Origin: Chelonoidis abingdonii
Lineage: Eukaryota > Chordata > Testudines > Testudinidae
Reading direction: 5' to 3'
DNA: 64,000 nt
NCBI RefSeq assembly: GCF_003597395.2
Contig: NC_133770.1
Location: 94,306,387-94,370,386, forward strand
Shown here piece after piece: positions 11,001-20,281 of this stretch. The position numbers and the translations under genes are program-made. Position 1 is the stretch's first letter. Each line of letters opens with the position of its first letter. Below the pieces are notes generated by a model. The model was not told the origin of the DNA. It searched no databases and saw only the letters and a list, made by a program, of their open reading frames with translations.

Positions 11001-14000
11001 TGCACACTGGGACAGTGCTTAACTCAGCTTCTAGGAGAAGGAAAGAATAGGAGTAACTTGTGCTGCTTTTAAGACGAACTTTTTGGCCAACACTTAAGCA
11101 TCTGGAATTAAATGGACAATATTAATACATAATACTTCAATACATATCATGGATCATTCAAATAGACCAATTAGAATTCAAGTCATTTATTTCAAATGTC
11201 AAGAAAAAAAAAAAATAAGCTGTTAAAAGCCAAATGTCACAACTAACTTTGCTGACACAGTACACTTTAATACATCTAAGACAGCAATACTAGTCAGATT
11301 TTTTAAAAGTAATATAATCTACAGTTAGCATCTTTTACGTCACAAGATACCTTGCATTGAACAAAAACTAGAGGCAAAACAAAGCCTATATGACTAAAGA
11401 AAAAAACAAGCACAATGTCTATGTATTATGTCAAAGAAAAAAGTTACTTACAATTACACCTCTACCCTGATATAACGTGGGCCTCAGGAGACAAAAAATC
11501 TCACCGTGTTATAGGTGAGACCGCGTTACATCAAACTTGCTTTGCCCCCCCCCACATTCCTTGTTCCCTGACGCCCCATCCAGAGACCCCCACCCCTAAT
11601 CACCCCCAGGATCCCACTCCCTACCCAACCCCCCTGTCCCCTGACTGCTCCGACCCCTATCCACCCCTCCCCATCCCCCGACAGGCACTCACCGGCAGCG
11701 ACAAGTAGCGGAGCAGCCTGGCTCCAGTCCACTCCACCCTGTCAGCTCCCAGCCACGGCACTCCGCTTCCCGCAGTCGGTGAGTGAAGAGAGGTTGGGGA
11801 AGGATGCCCCCCATACTCACCTGCGGCGGGAAGCAAAACGCTGCAACTGGGAGCTGGCGGAGTGGAGTGGGCTGGGGCCAGGCTGCTTTGCTTCCGCCGC
11901 TGCTGAGTGCAGTGGGGGATCCTTTCCCCGAAGCCCCCTTCCCCGAGTGACATGGCCGAGGCCAGGGCCAGGGAAGCAGAGCGGGCTGCTCCCGGCCCCC
12001 CGCTAATCCCCTGGGCCACTCTGGGACTGCGGGGCCCCCAAAAGTGCCCTCCCACAGCTCCTGCCTCCCACAGACCTCCCCCCCAAGACCCTCTGCCCCT
12101 TATCAAACCTCTGCCCCAACACCCTTAATATACTGCTCAGAGCAGCATGTCAAAGCTTTACCATGTTGTACGCAAACCCGCGTTCTATCAGGTCGCGTTA
12201 TATCATGGTAGAGGTGTACTATGAAAATCTAATGTAAATGGCACAGAAAAACATTCCTTCCCCAGTAAACAAAATGCAGCTGAAAAAAAAAAAATCTATC
12301 TGAAAATAACATTACATACTGCTTTTAATAAAAAACTTAAATGTTTGGTCATATAATTTTACACTACACTTTAAATTTATAAATATTTAACTTTAGAATA
12401 TTTTACAAATACTTCTGGAGTAAATTACATATAAGGGTAGTCTAGTAGTCCCTGTGTTATTTTTTAATTAAATTCAATTTTACAGTTTCAGCTTGTCACA
12501 AATTTTTGTACTGACAATGTTTACGTGCATTCTAGTGGAAAACTGGAAGTTTTGATTGCAAGGGAAGCTATACCTAAGGTGTGTCAGGAATGTAACAGCT
12601 AATATTTAAATCACCAACTGTATGTTTCAGAGATAACTATGCTGAGAGGAATGGGGCAATTCAAAACTCCACAAGCTACTACATCAGTCTGTTTGCAAAC
12701 TCAGTAAGACAACACTGCATTACTGTAGATTCAGTTAACTCTAAAATGTTTTCTCCTCAACCACGATCGCAAGAAAGCTTAGATTCTGAAACAAAATTAT
12801 GACAAAAAGTAGATTCCGTGATGCTGCAGAATGCAAAGGTTTTTGAATATAATTAGATCCACTAACTTAACCTTACATACATCTACAATGAGTAGTGTAA
12901 AGAGAAAAGATTCACATAATTACATACAACCTCTAATTGTTTTTCATAATGCATTAAAACCAATTTTACAGTATTTCAATTTTAAAACTGAAATTAATTA
13001 CATATTAAAACAAAGCACTGAAATTGCGTTTCACTTCAATCAAAGGTACTACATATATTTCATAGAGAAGCATATTCTTTAATTCAGCAGAAAAAAATTA
13101 CATTTTACTGAATCCGTTTTTGAAGTTTGTATTAGTATTAAAATGTAAATACATTCACTCACATTAGGTTTTACAAGAATTTCTTATAGATCTTTTATTC
13201 AACTTCACAAATGCCATTATTTGTTGTGTGTATATGATGAAACTATGTCAATAATATCATGCTTGCAGTCATTACCTCCATATCTGCATTTCAAAAGGTG
13301 GTGTGAGCAATTTTGCTCTGTTACACCATTGTAAGTTGAGTAGCTTCATTGACTTTAGTGGAATTATTCCAGATTTATACATTTTTTTTTTTCCATTTAC
13401 AGATCTGTCCCTGGATATTTTAAATTACATCAGAAATACATACTTAGTATATTTATAAAAAAGGCCACCTTAGTGTAATTTGTGAAATGCTCAAGGAGAT
13501 TAGAGAGGCTATAAAAACTCAACAACAATGGGAGATTTCAACTATCCCCATATTGACTGGATACATGTCACCTCAGGCTCAGGACGGGATGTAGAGAGAA
13601 ATTTCTGGAAGCCTTAAATGACTGTTTCTTGGAGCAGCTAGTCCTGGAACCCACAGAAGGAGAGAGAATTCTTGATTCAGCCTTAAGTGGAGCACAGGAT
13701 CTGACCCAAGAGGTGAATATAGCTGAGCCACTTGGTAATAGTGATCATAACACAAAAAAATTTAACATACCTGTTGCGGGGGGAACCACCACACAATCCC
13801 ACCATGGTAGCATTTAATTTCAGAAAGGGGAACTACACAAAAATGAAAAAACTAGCTCAACAGAAATTAAAAGGTACAGTCCCAAAAGTGAAAGCCCGGC
13901 AAGCTGCATGGAAACTTTTTAAAGACACTATAATAGAGGCTGAAATTAAATGTATACCTCAAATTAAAAAGCAGAGCATGAGGACAGAAAAGTGTCACTA

Positions 14001-17000
14001 TGACTAAACAATGAAGTAAAAGAAGCAGTTAGAGACAAAAAAGGCATCCTTTAAAAAGTGGTGTCATAGTATTCCATCCCAGATCTGAACCTTAGAGTTC
14101 AGAAAATAAGATACTAGCATGAATCCTCTAAGCTTAATTACCAGCTTAGATCTGATAGCACTGCCACCACCCAAAAATATAGTGTTTTGGGACACTCTGA
14201 TCTCCCCAACCTTCCCTGGGGACCCCAAGAACCCAAATCCCTTGGGTTCTTAAAACAAGGAGAAATAAACCATTCCCCCCTCCTTTCCCCCTCCCAGACT
14301 TTCCCTCCCTGGGCTACCCTGAGAGACTACTGATCCAAACTCTTTAAATCACAACACAGAGAAGCATGTCCCTTCCCTTCCACAAAGAGGCAAACAGATT
14401 CAAGGAAAACAGAGAGAGATTCCACCTCTCCCTCCTCCCGTCTCCCCCACCAGTCCTGGTGAGTTTAAACCCAATCCCCTGGGATTAAACAAGGGAAACA
14501 AGGAAAAAATCAATCAGGTTCTCTTAAAAGAAATCTTTTAATAAAAGAAAGGAAAAAGTAAAGAATTATCTCTGTAACTTCAAGATGTAAATATTACAGG
14601 GTCCTATAGCTTACAGACACTAGAGAGAAACTTTTCCCCCAGTACCAATACAAATCAAAATATTCCCAGCAACTACACATATAAAAGTTAACCAGCCAGA
14701 TCCACATGTGCAAATAGAGAAAAACAATCAAAAAGACTAAAACCGCCTGTTCTTACTTACTATTTGAACAGAAACTTAGAGAGCCCGTAGTAATGTCTGG
14801 TCTCTCTCAGACCGCCCCAAGAGAAGAACACACAACGGACAAAGAACACACACAAAAGCTTCCCTCCACCCGGATTTAAAAATATCTTGTCTCCTGATTG
14901 GTCCTCTGGTCAGGTGTTCCAGTTCCCTGCTTCTAACCCTTTACAGGTAAAAGAGACATTAATCCTTAACAATCTGTTTATGACAAGTGGAAGTTAAATC
15001 CTCTCGAGGAAAATAGAAAGGAGCACAAACTCTAGCAAACGAAGTGTAAATATATAATTAGAAAGGCCAAAAAAGAATTTGAAGAACAGTTAGCCAAAGA
15101 CTCAAAAAGTAACAACAACAAAAACGTTAAGTACATCAGAAGCAGGAAGCCTGCTTAACAACCAGTAGGGCCACTGGACGATTGAGATGCTAAAGGAGCA
15201 CTCAAGAGCCATTGTGGAGAAACTAAATGAATTCTTCCCATTGGTCTTCACAGCTGAAGATGTAAGGGAGATTCCCCAGCCTGAGCCATTCTTTATAGGT
15301 GACAAATCCAAGGAATTGTCCAAGACTGAGATGTCATTAGAGGAGGTTTTGGAACAAATGGATAAATTAAACAGTAATAAGTCACCAATATCAGATGGTG
15401 ATCACCTAAGACAGCGGTTCTCAAATTTTTGTACGGGTGACCCCTTTCACAGAGCAAGCTTCTGAGTGCAACCTGCTGAAAAATTAATAACACTTTTTAA
15501 TATATTTAACACCATTATAAACACTGGATGCAAAGTGGGATTTGGGGTGGAGGCTGACAGCTCATGACCTCCCCTGTAATAACCTCACAACCTCCCGAGG
15601 AGTCCTGACCCCTAGTTTGAGAACCCCTGACCTAAGAGTTCAGAAGGAACTCAAATGTGAAATTGCAGAACTATTAGTTCTGGTATTGTAACCTATCATT
15701 TAAATTTGCTTCTGCACCAGATCAGAGGAGGATAGCTAATGTAATGCCAATTTATAAAAAAAGCTCTAGAGGCAATACCTGCCATCACAGCCAGTAAGCC
15801 TAAACTTCAGTACCAGGCATACTTGTTAAAACTTTAGTAAAGAACAGAATTATCAGACACACAGATGATTACTGTTTGCTGGTGAAGAGTCAACATGGTT
15901 TTTGTAAAGAGAAATTGTGCCCCACCAATCTTCTAAAATTCTTTGAGTGGGTCAACAAGCATATGGACAAGAGCGATCCACTGGATATAGTTTGTGGGTA
16001 TTTTCAGGAAGCCTTTGACAAGGTCCCTCACCAAAGGCTCTTAAGCAAAGTAAAATGTCATGGGATAAGAGGGAAGGTCCTCTCATGGATCAGTAACTGG
16101 TTAAAAGATAGAAAACAAAGGGTAGGAATAAATGGTCAGTTTTCGGAGTGGAGAGAGGTAAATAGTGGAGTCACTCAGGAGTCTGTACTGGGACTAGTCC
16201 TATTCAACGCATTCATAAATCTGGAAAAGTGGGTAAACAGTGAGGTGGCAAAATTTGCAGATAATACAAAAACTACTCAAGACAGTTGAGTCCAAAGCAG
16301 ACTGTGAGGAGTTACAAAGGGATCTCACAAAACTGGATGACTGGGGAAACAAAATGGCAGACGAAATTCAGTGTTGATAAATGCAAAATAATGCACATTG
16401 GAAAACATATAAAATGATGGGGTCTAAATTAGCTGTTACCATTCAAAAAAGAAATCTTGGAGTCACTGTGGATAGTTCTTTGAAAACATCCACTCAATGC
16501 AGAGTGGTAGTCAAAACAGCTAACAGAATGTTGGGAATCATTAGGAAAGGAATAGATAATGAGACAGAAAATATCAGATTGCCTCTATAAAAATCTATGA
16601 CATGCCCACATCTTGAATACTGTGTTCAGATCAGGTCGCCTCATCTCAGGAAAGATATATTGGAATTGGAAAAGGTTCAGAAAAGCGCAGCAAAAAGTAT
16701 TAGGGGTATGGAACAGCTTCCATATGAGAAGAGATTTAAGACTGGGACTTTTCAGCTTGGAAAAGAGACGACTAAGGGGGGATAAGACAGAGATTTATGA
16801 AATCATGAATGGTGTGGAGAAAGTAAATAAGGAAATGTTATTTACTCCTTCTCATAACACAAGAACTAGGAGTCACCAAATCAAATTAATAGGTAGCAAG
16901 TTTAAATCAAATAAAAGTAAGTATTTCTTCACACAATGAAGTCAACTTGTGGAACTCTTTGCAGATGATGATGTGAGGTCAAAACTGTAACTGGGTTAAA

Positions 17001-19654
17001 AAGAGAAAAGTTCCTGGGGGATAGGTCCATCAGTGGCTATTAGCCAGGATGGGCAGGGATGCTGTTCCTAGTCTCTGTTTGCCAAAAGCTGGGAATAGGT
17101 GACACATAGCTGAAGTTGTGTATCTTTGATCACCCCCGTGCGGTAGTGTAGACAATCCCTTAGGAGATATCAGTAAGATCAAATACCACTATCAGCAATA
17201 TCACCCAAAATTTTACAGTACAATAATCTTATTTTACCACCAAATAAATTCAAAGATATTTAACGGATAAACAATTTGATATGTTTGTTGAGTTTATTTT
17301 ACTTTTTTTAATTTTAAGATCCAGCATTTTCATTTAACATGACAAACATTTTACAATGATTTCCAGTATGTGGCAGTAAATTTAATTTTTGTCTCATAAG
17401 CATAACAATCAAGGAATCACCTTCCTCTCCTCCTCAAAAATATAATAAATTTGATATTATATCCATGTATAGTTAAGTGCTCTTAAGATAATAATGCCAA
17501 CTAACAAAGTGTTACAGAGATTACGGTATTGAAGCAATAAAGGTCACAAGCTAGGGCATGTCTTGGAAAATAATGACTGACTAGAAGAAAGTCGATGACA
17601 CTAAACTTCCATCTGAGGCCATTAATCTCAGCCAGTTATTTATTTCTCCTGTAATGCCATTGTCCCAGGACACTTACTACCATATAAATAAAAAATTTGA
17701 AAAATATGGGGCTATTTCCCCCTCCTTTTCCAAAGTTACATTCTGAACTCCTACACTAACAGAGTAATAATTTTCATAAGTTGTTAGGGGAAGAAGATGT
17801 TTGTAATGATAAGAATAAAAAGATTTAGCTGACTGAATAATTAGTCATTTATTACAAGTTCCAGATGCGTTTCCAAGGAACTATGAAAAATCAGAAGTGT
17901 ACACACATGCACATATATATGCACACCTAATAAAAAGTAACTAGTATCAGTTGAATACTAATAGATTAGTCTTGAAATTTGCATTTTAGCTTGCATAAAG
18001 GATTTTATTATTGGCTTAACTGTGCTCTCATTTAAGTCAACACTAAACATTATTGAGAAGCCCATTCTAGATATTTATTTGTGAGTGAATGGTGCACGAG
18101 CACCAGAGACACATACACACAACAGGAATGATAACTATCATGCAAAGAAGCATCAGGGTGTCCCCCCCGCCCCCCAGTTACATTCCACACAAACTCTGAT
18201 ATAGTACATTTTTATAAAGCAGTGAGACCTTAAGAGTAGTTGTTTGTCTCCTTACCTAGTATAAAAGTGAACCATATCTTGCTATCTGCTCTCACGATGA
18301 AGGCCCCTTTTTCTTCAATAAATACTGTAAAAAGAAAATAACTGTCTTAGCAGTATTTAGATTTAAACTTCAAACAATGAAAAGCAATTTCATTTAAAAA
18401 GACTAGTTGCAGGCTGCACCATTAATAGTCTATAGCCACCTTGACTTCAAAACAGCTGAGATAAATTGGTCACAGAGTGAAAAAACATATTTAAAAACAA
18501 AAATCAAGGTGACTACAATAAATATTTTGTTTCTACAGAGTTCATGAGAAGCGTTTTTAAAGACATTTTGGACAAAAGTGAGACTAGTTAACAAAATAGA
18601 TTTACATTTGAATTGTCCAAGTTTGTAAAATAAAGTTTTGATTTTTTGTCTTTTGCACCAATCAATCCCTCAATCCTTTCACCTAGGCAGGGTCAAGTGC
18701 CAAGTAGATTATCCCAATAGTCACGAAGCTAAATACAATTAGCATTTTTTTCAAAAAAGATGTAGTTTCTGATGCTGTATAAACGGTGTGTAATGTCCTG
18801 TATTGTTTTCATAAAAACCTTCAACATTATAAGGGTTTTTTTTTTCTCCTGCTTCATCGCTACTACTTCGGGGTCCTTTCTCCTTGGGCAGTTGACTCTT
18901 ATAGGAGTTGGAACAGTGAAACTGACCACACACGTCTGACTGCTGTCAACTCCAGCTAAATATACGGGGGAGGAATAGAAAGAACCCCCACCCCCCCCGT
19001 ACGCTTTTTCAGTTAGAGAGTTACCCTGAAACACAATTTCCAGGCAAATTGGTTTCCAATCTGCCAGGGGCCCTTGGACAGCGCGGGACGTGCGGGGTGT
19101 TAAAGCCTCTCCTGCCCCAGTGGCTGCGCTGTCTGCCAGGGCGGGTGGCTGCGTGTGTCTGTCGCAGCATCGACCCAGCAGCGCCCCAGTGTGCCGGGGA
19201 CAGGAGCACGGAGCCGTGGCAGGAAGAGGGACCTCGGGGCTGATACTCCCTGAGGGGAGCAAATCCCGTTAACCCCCCCTTCTCAGCGGGGGCACAAGAT
19301 GGAGCCGGCTTTGGCCACAGCCCCCTCCCCTCGGTCCCGCTCACCTTGGAGCCCGTGTCTCCAGCCCCGGAGCGACCCCTCTCGGCCCAGGCCCAGTAAT
19401 TCCCTCACCCTCTGGGCCAGAGGGCGGCAGGGTTTCTGGGGCTCGCTCTTGGCCCCTTTCCTCCCTGTTCCTCCTTTCCGCATGGCGCCGGCCCCGCAGG
19501 ACAGCTGCCTGCCTGGCTGCTTTTGCGGCAGCCCGCGGCCGCTCCTGGGGCTCGCTCCGGGCTGGGGAGCCCCAGTGGCTTCGGCCGGGGGCGGCTGAGC
19601 GCCAGGGGGCTTGAGCGACGACTCTTTGTGTCTGCCTCGGGTTTGCACGACCAT
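4909..19654 (-). CDS. DPY19L1: DPY19L1-like C-mannosyltransferase, exons 1-6 (5' part of gene)
   Basis: Six minus-strand exons splice in phase and match the N-terminal third of DPY-19-like proteins. These are multi-pass ER membrane enzymes that transfer mannose from dolichol-phosphate-mannose to the first Trp of WxxW motifs, for example in thrombospondin repeats. Exon order (high to low): 19654-19345, 18324-18256, 10890-10866, 9544-9457, 8839-8702, 5029-4909. Exon 1 encodes a basic, Pro/Ala-rich cytosolic tail. Exons 2-3 complete transmembrane helix 1. Exon 4 carries [18 protein letters not shown], exon 5 [16 protein letters not shown], and exon 6 ASWYRIYTG and CWTV. These blocks are typical of DPY19L1 rather than L3 or L4, as far as I can recall the family. 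The remaining exons should lie left of the window. I saw no stop or frameshift in the joined frame, so this is probably an active gene. The paralogue assignment rests on memory, not on alignment. Confidence 0.87.
5292..5700. mobile_element. hAT-type MITE (409 bp)
   Basis: Perfect 14-bp terminal inverted repeats: CAGTGGTTCTCAAC at the left and GTTGAGAACCACTG at the right. This terminus is characteristic of non-autonomous hAT (Charlie-like) elements. The interior is AT-rich and has no credible coding capacity. The flanking 8-mers do not match well, so the target duplication has decayed or the ends are shifted. It lies in the intron between exons 5 and 6. Confidence 0.8.
5701..6960. other. Intron sequence with a possible ancient MIR/L2-like remnant
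   Basis: Mostly unrecognised AT-rich intron DNA. The stretch at about 6180-6420 contains CTCATTTTACAGACAGAAAATCTAAGGC. The run CATTTTACAGA-GA-AAAC-GAGGCACA is a signature of old amniote MIR/L2-type 3' ends, so I regard it as a diverged remnant. Nothing else is recognised. Confidence 0.35.
6985..7425. repeat. GC-rich insertion with an internal foldback
   Basis: A GC-rich island inside AT-rich intron DNA. Two arms at about 7197-7236 and 7318-7358 are near-perfect inverted copies around the core CAGCAGAGTTTGGGTGTGGGA, separated by about 80 bases, so the strand can fold into a long hairpin. Open frames on both strands are products of composition. It resembles the GC-rich interiors of turtle MITEs, but I could not find paired ends. 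Confidence 0.45.
7426..8701. other. Intron sequence, little recognised
   Basis: AT-rich intron DNA. Around 8075-8150 a segment resembling the 3' region of a CR1-type LINE in reverse (TCATAGATTCAGGTATCTAA) may be a short old fragment. Nothing else is supported. Confidence 0.35.
8702..8839 (-). CDS. DPY19L1: DPY19L1 exon 5
   Basis: The acceptor is CCTTTTAG and the donor is CAGAG|GTAAGC. The exon is 138 nt, or 46 codons, with phase 0 at both ends. It encodes [16 protein letters not shown], then [20 protein letters not shown] and NLYPE, all conserved in DPY19L1/L2-type proteins. It belongs to the long lumenal loop after helix 1. Confidence 0.92.
9457..9544 (-). CDS. DPY19L1: DPY19L1 exon 4
   Basis: The acceptor is TTCATGCAG and the donor is AAATG|GTTAGA. 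The 88-nt exon ends in phase 0. It encodes [20 protein letters not shown] followed by REMAFRTEM. This is the start of the first lumenal loop of DPY-19-like enzymes, which carries the conserved E-N-D segment thought to be part of the catalytic pocket. This is one of the most conserved blocks of the family, so the assignment is firm. Confidence 0.92.
9545..10865. other. Intron between exons 3 and 4, nothing recognised
   Basis: Intron DNA with a purine-rich stretch at about 9960-10450 (GGAGGAGGGA-type words). No repeat family or coding exon is recognised. It ends at the GTAAGA donor of the microexon. Confidence 0.5.
10866..10890 (-). CDS. DPY19L1: DPY19L1 exon 3, 25-nt microexon
   Basis: The exon is only 25 nt. 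It lies between the acceptor AAACAG, preceded on the minus strand by a long T tract (the A run at about 10897-10919 on plus), and the donor CTG|GTAAGA. It takes one base from the preceding exon and gives two to the next. This is exactly the shift needed to bring exon 4 into the frame that reads LFENDRH. It encodes AAFAGVLHW across its junctions, the second half of transmembrane helix 1. Confidence 0.75.
11457..12216. mobile_element. Tc1/mariner- or pogo/Tigger-type MITE (760 bp)
   Basis: The termini are inverted: CACCTCTACCCTGATATAACG at the left, and CGCGTTATATCATGGTAGAGGTG read rightwards at the other end. The element is flanked on both sides by TA, the duplication made by mariner-type transposases. 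The 20-bp ends are AT-rich while the centre (about 11540-12120) is very GC-rich and without a transposase. A shorter relative lies at 39093-39280. Confidence 0.85.
12217..13480. other. Intron sequence, nothing recognised
   Basis: AT-rich intron DNA with no exon, repeat family or RNA gene that I can support. Confidence 0.45.
14062..14985 (-). mobile_element. Solo LTR (924 bp) with 5-bp TSD
   Basis: The element ends are TGTCATA at the left and TATGACA at the right, an inverted TG...CA pair as in retroviral-type LTRs. It is flanked on both sides by AGTGG (14057-14061 and 14986-14990), a perfect 5-bp target duplication. Read on the minus strand it starts TGTCATAAACAGATTGTTAA and contains GGACCAATCAG (a CCAAT-type box). 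It is closely related to the LTR at 32251-33238 (same start, same CCAAT block, same GGGACCCC/GTAATTAAGCTTAGA end). There is no internal region, so it is a solo LTR. The interrupted LINE resumes on both sides. Confidence 0.88.
15412..15629. mobile_element. hAT-type MITE (218 bp) with 8-bp TSD
   Basis: The ends are CAGCGGTTCTCAAA and TTTGAGAACCCCTG. Perfect 8-bp duplications ACCTAAGA flank it at 15404-15411 and 15630-15637. The 8-bp duplication and CAG...CTG ends identify a hAT transposase product. It interrupts the reverse-transcriptase frame of the surrounding LINE and is related by its ends to the element at 5292-5700. Confidence 0.92.
15876..16289 (+). pseudogene. L3/CR1-like LINE reverse transcriptase fragment
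   Basis: An open piece of 137 codons with the LINE reverse-transcriptase order. It begins with the SQHGF block, then [26 protein letters not shown] and [14 protein letters not shown], and ends KFADNTK. The catalytic FADD motif reads FADN, so an essential aspartate is lost. The block before it (15187-15411) is the fingers region, split off by the MITE and stops. Confidence 0.85.
17151..18255. other. Intron sequence, nothing recognised
   Basis: AT-rich intron DNA between the LINE tail and exon 2. No feature supported apart from short A/T and C runs. Confidence 0.5.
18256..18324 (-). CDS. DPY19L1: DPY19L1 exon 2, 69 nt
   Basis: The acceptor is TTTTTACAG and the donor is CTAG|GTAAGG, both close to consensus. 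Only the phase offered by exon 1 (one base carried over) is free of stops; the other two phases stop. The exon encodes 23 residues ending KIWFTFIL, a hydrophobic run that joins exon 3 to make the first membrane helix. At 69 nt it preserves phase, so a transcript skipping it would still be in frame but would lose half the helix. I did not recognise the first half of this peptide, so it could be lineage-specific or alternative. Confidence 0.62.
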
Positions 19655-20130
19655 CTCCGCATAGTCCCTGCTAGCGGGGGCGGGGCCGGGGAAGGGTGAC
19701 GCCCCGGGGCGGTCACGCTCCGCTCCTGCCCTGCCGGAGCTCAATGGGTGGCGCTGGTGCTGGCCCGGGCCGCGACGCCTGCTCCGCCCCGCAGGCCACG
19801 TGGAGCAGGCGGGGCTCAGGAGCTGAGTCTCGCTCCCTCCCCTCAAGGGGCACCGGGCGTTCTGCTGGAAACTGTCACAGCAACGGCCGGGCGCGCGCCG
19901 CCCTCGAGACCAACGGCTCAGCCCGGCCTCCCTCTGGCTCCACCCTCGCTGCTCTGACCCCGGCAGCCGCCCTCCCCCAGTGCGGCTCTGCCTGCCTTGG
20001 CCCATGCTGCGGTGCTCAGCCTGCGGCCTCGCTCCTGCTGCTGGGAAGCTTGTCCTGGTGCCCTTGCGCCTCGATCCCTTCCTTGGGGCTGCCCCTCTGG
20101 CGTCGCCTCCCCGCCTGCCCCACACCGCTT
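19280..20130 (-). promoter_or_regulatory. CpG-rich promoter and 5' leader of DPY19L1
   Basis: This stretch is dense in CG dinucleotides and GC-rich (many CGG, GGCG and CCGCCC runs), in sharp contrast to the AT-rich sequence on both sides. It covers exon 1 and about 500 bases upstream of the ATG, as expected of a CpG-island promoter of a broadly expressed gene. GC-box-like CCCCGCCCC-type runs occur, but I see no convincing TATA box. The transcription start is not visible from sequence. Open frames on both strands here are a by-product of the base composition. Confidence 0.7.
19345..19654 (-). CDS. DPY19L1: DPY19L1 exon 1 with start codon
   Basis: The ATG at 19654 begins [12 protein letters not shown], which resembles the MV-Q-R-KH start of DPY19L1. 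Its context is good, with G at -3 and G at +4. The exon gives 103 codons plus one base (G) and ends at AAG|GTGAGC, a strong donor. The encoded tail is rich in Pro, Gly, Arg and Lys and ends [12 protein letters not shown] just before the membrane helix. The same frame stays open upstream to 20125, but that stretch is GC-rich 5' leader without family similarity, so I chose 19654. Confidence 0.8.
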
Positions 20131-20159
20131 CCTGGCTCCTCGCTTGGTCGATTTCATTA

Positions 20160-20281
20160 TAGGGTGACCAGACATCAACTGTGAAAAATCAGGAGGGGTG
20201 GGGGGGTAATAGGATCTTATATAAGAAAAAGACCCAAAAATCAGGACTGTCCCTGTAAAATCAGGACATCTGGCCACCCTA
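20160..20281. mobile_element. Short MITE with TAGGGTGACCAGA ends (about 120 bp)
   Basis: Inverted ends TAGGGTGACCAGA and TCTGGCCACCCTA (12 of 13 bases pair). The interior has a second pairing, TCAGGA...TCCTGA. It is a compact non-autonomous DNA element of a kind common in reptile genomes, just upstream of the DPY19L1 CpG region. I see no unambiguous target duplication, so the superfamily is left open. Confidence 0.65.

Larger units (their letters stand above)
13490..17150 (+). mobile_element. L3/CR1-like LINE, decayed, with two nested insertions
   Basis: A plus-strand non-LTR retrotransposon remnant in the large intron. At about 13530 the end of the endonuclease domain is visible ([10 protein letters not shown] in frame pieces, then LEQLVLEPT and EPLGNSDHN at 13629-13745). 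The reverse transcriptase follows at 15187-16289 and the 3' thumb/connection region at 16381-16940. The tail contains GGATGGGCAGGGATG, typical of L3-like 3' ends and shared with the fragment at 41985-42310. A solo LTR (14062-14985) and a MITE (15412-15629) interrupt it. Many stops and frameshifts show it is old. Confidence 0.82.

Noticed and set aside
19283..20125. 280-codon open frame across the CpG-rich region as a full gene
   Set aside because: Only the part from 19654 downward resembles DPY19L1, and it ends at a clear splice donor. The upstream extension is compositional, as are the overlapping open frames on the other strand.
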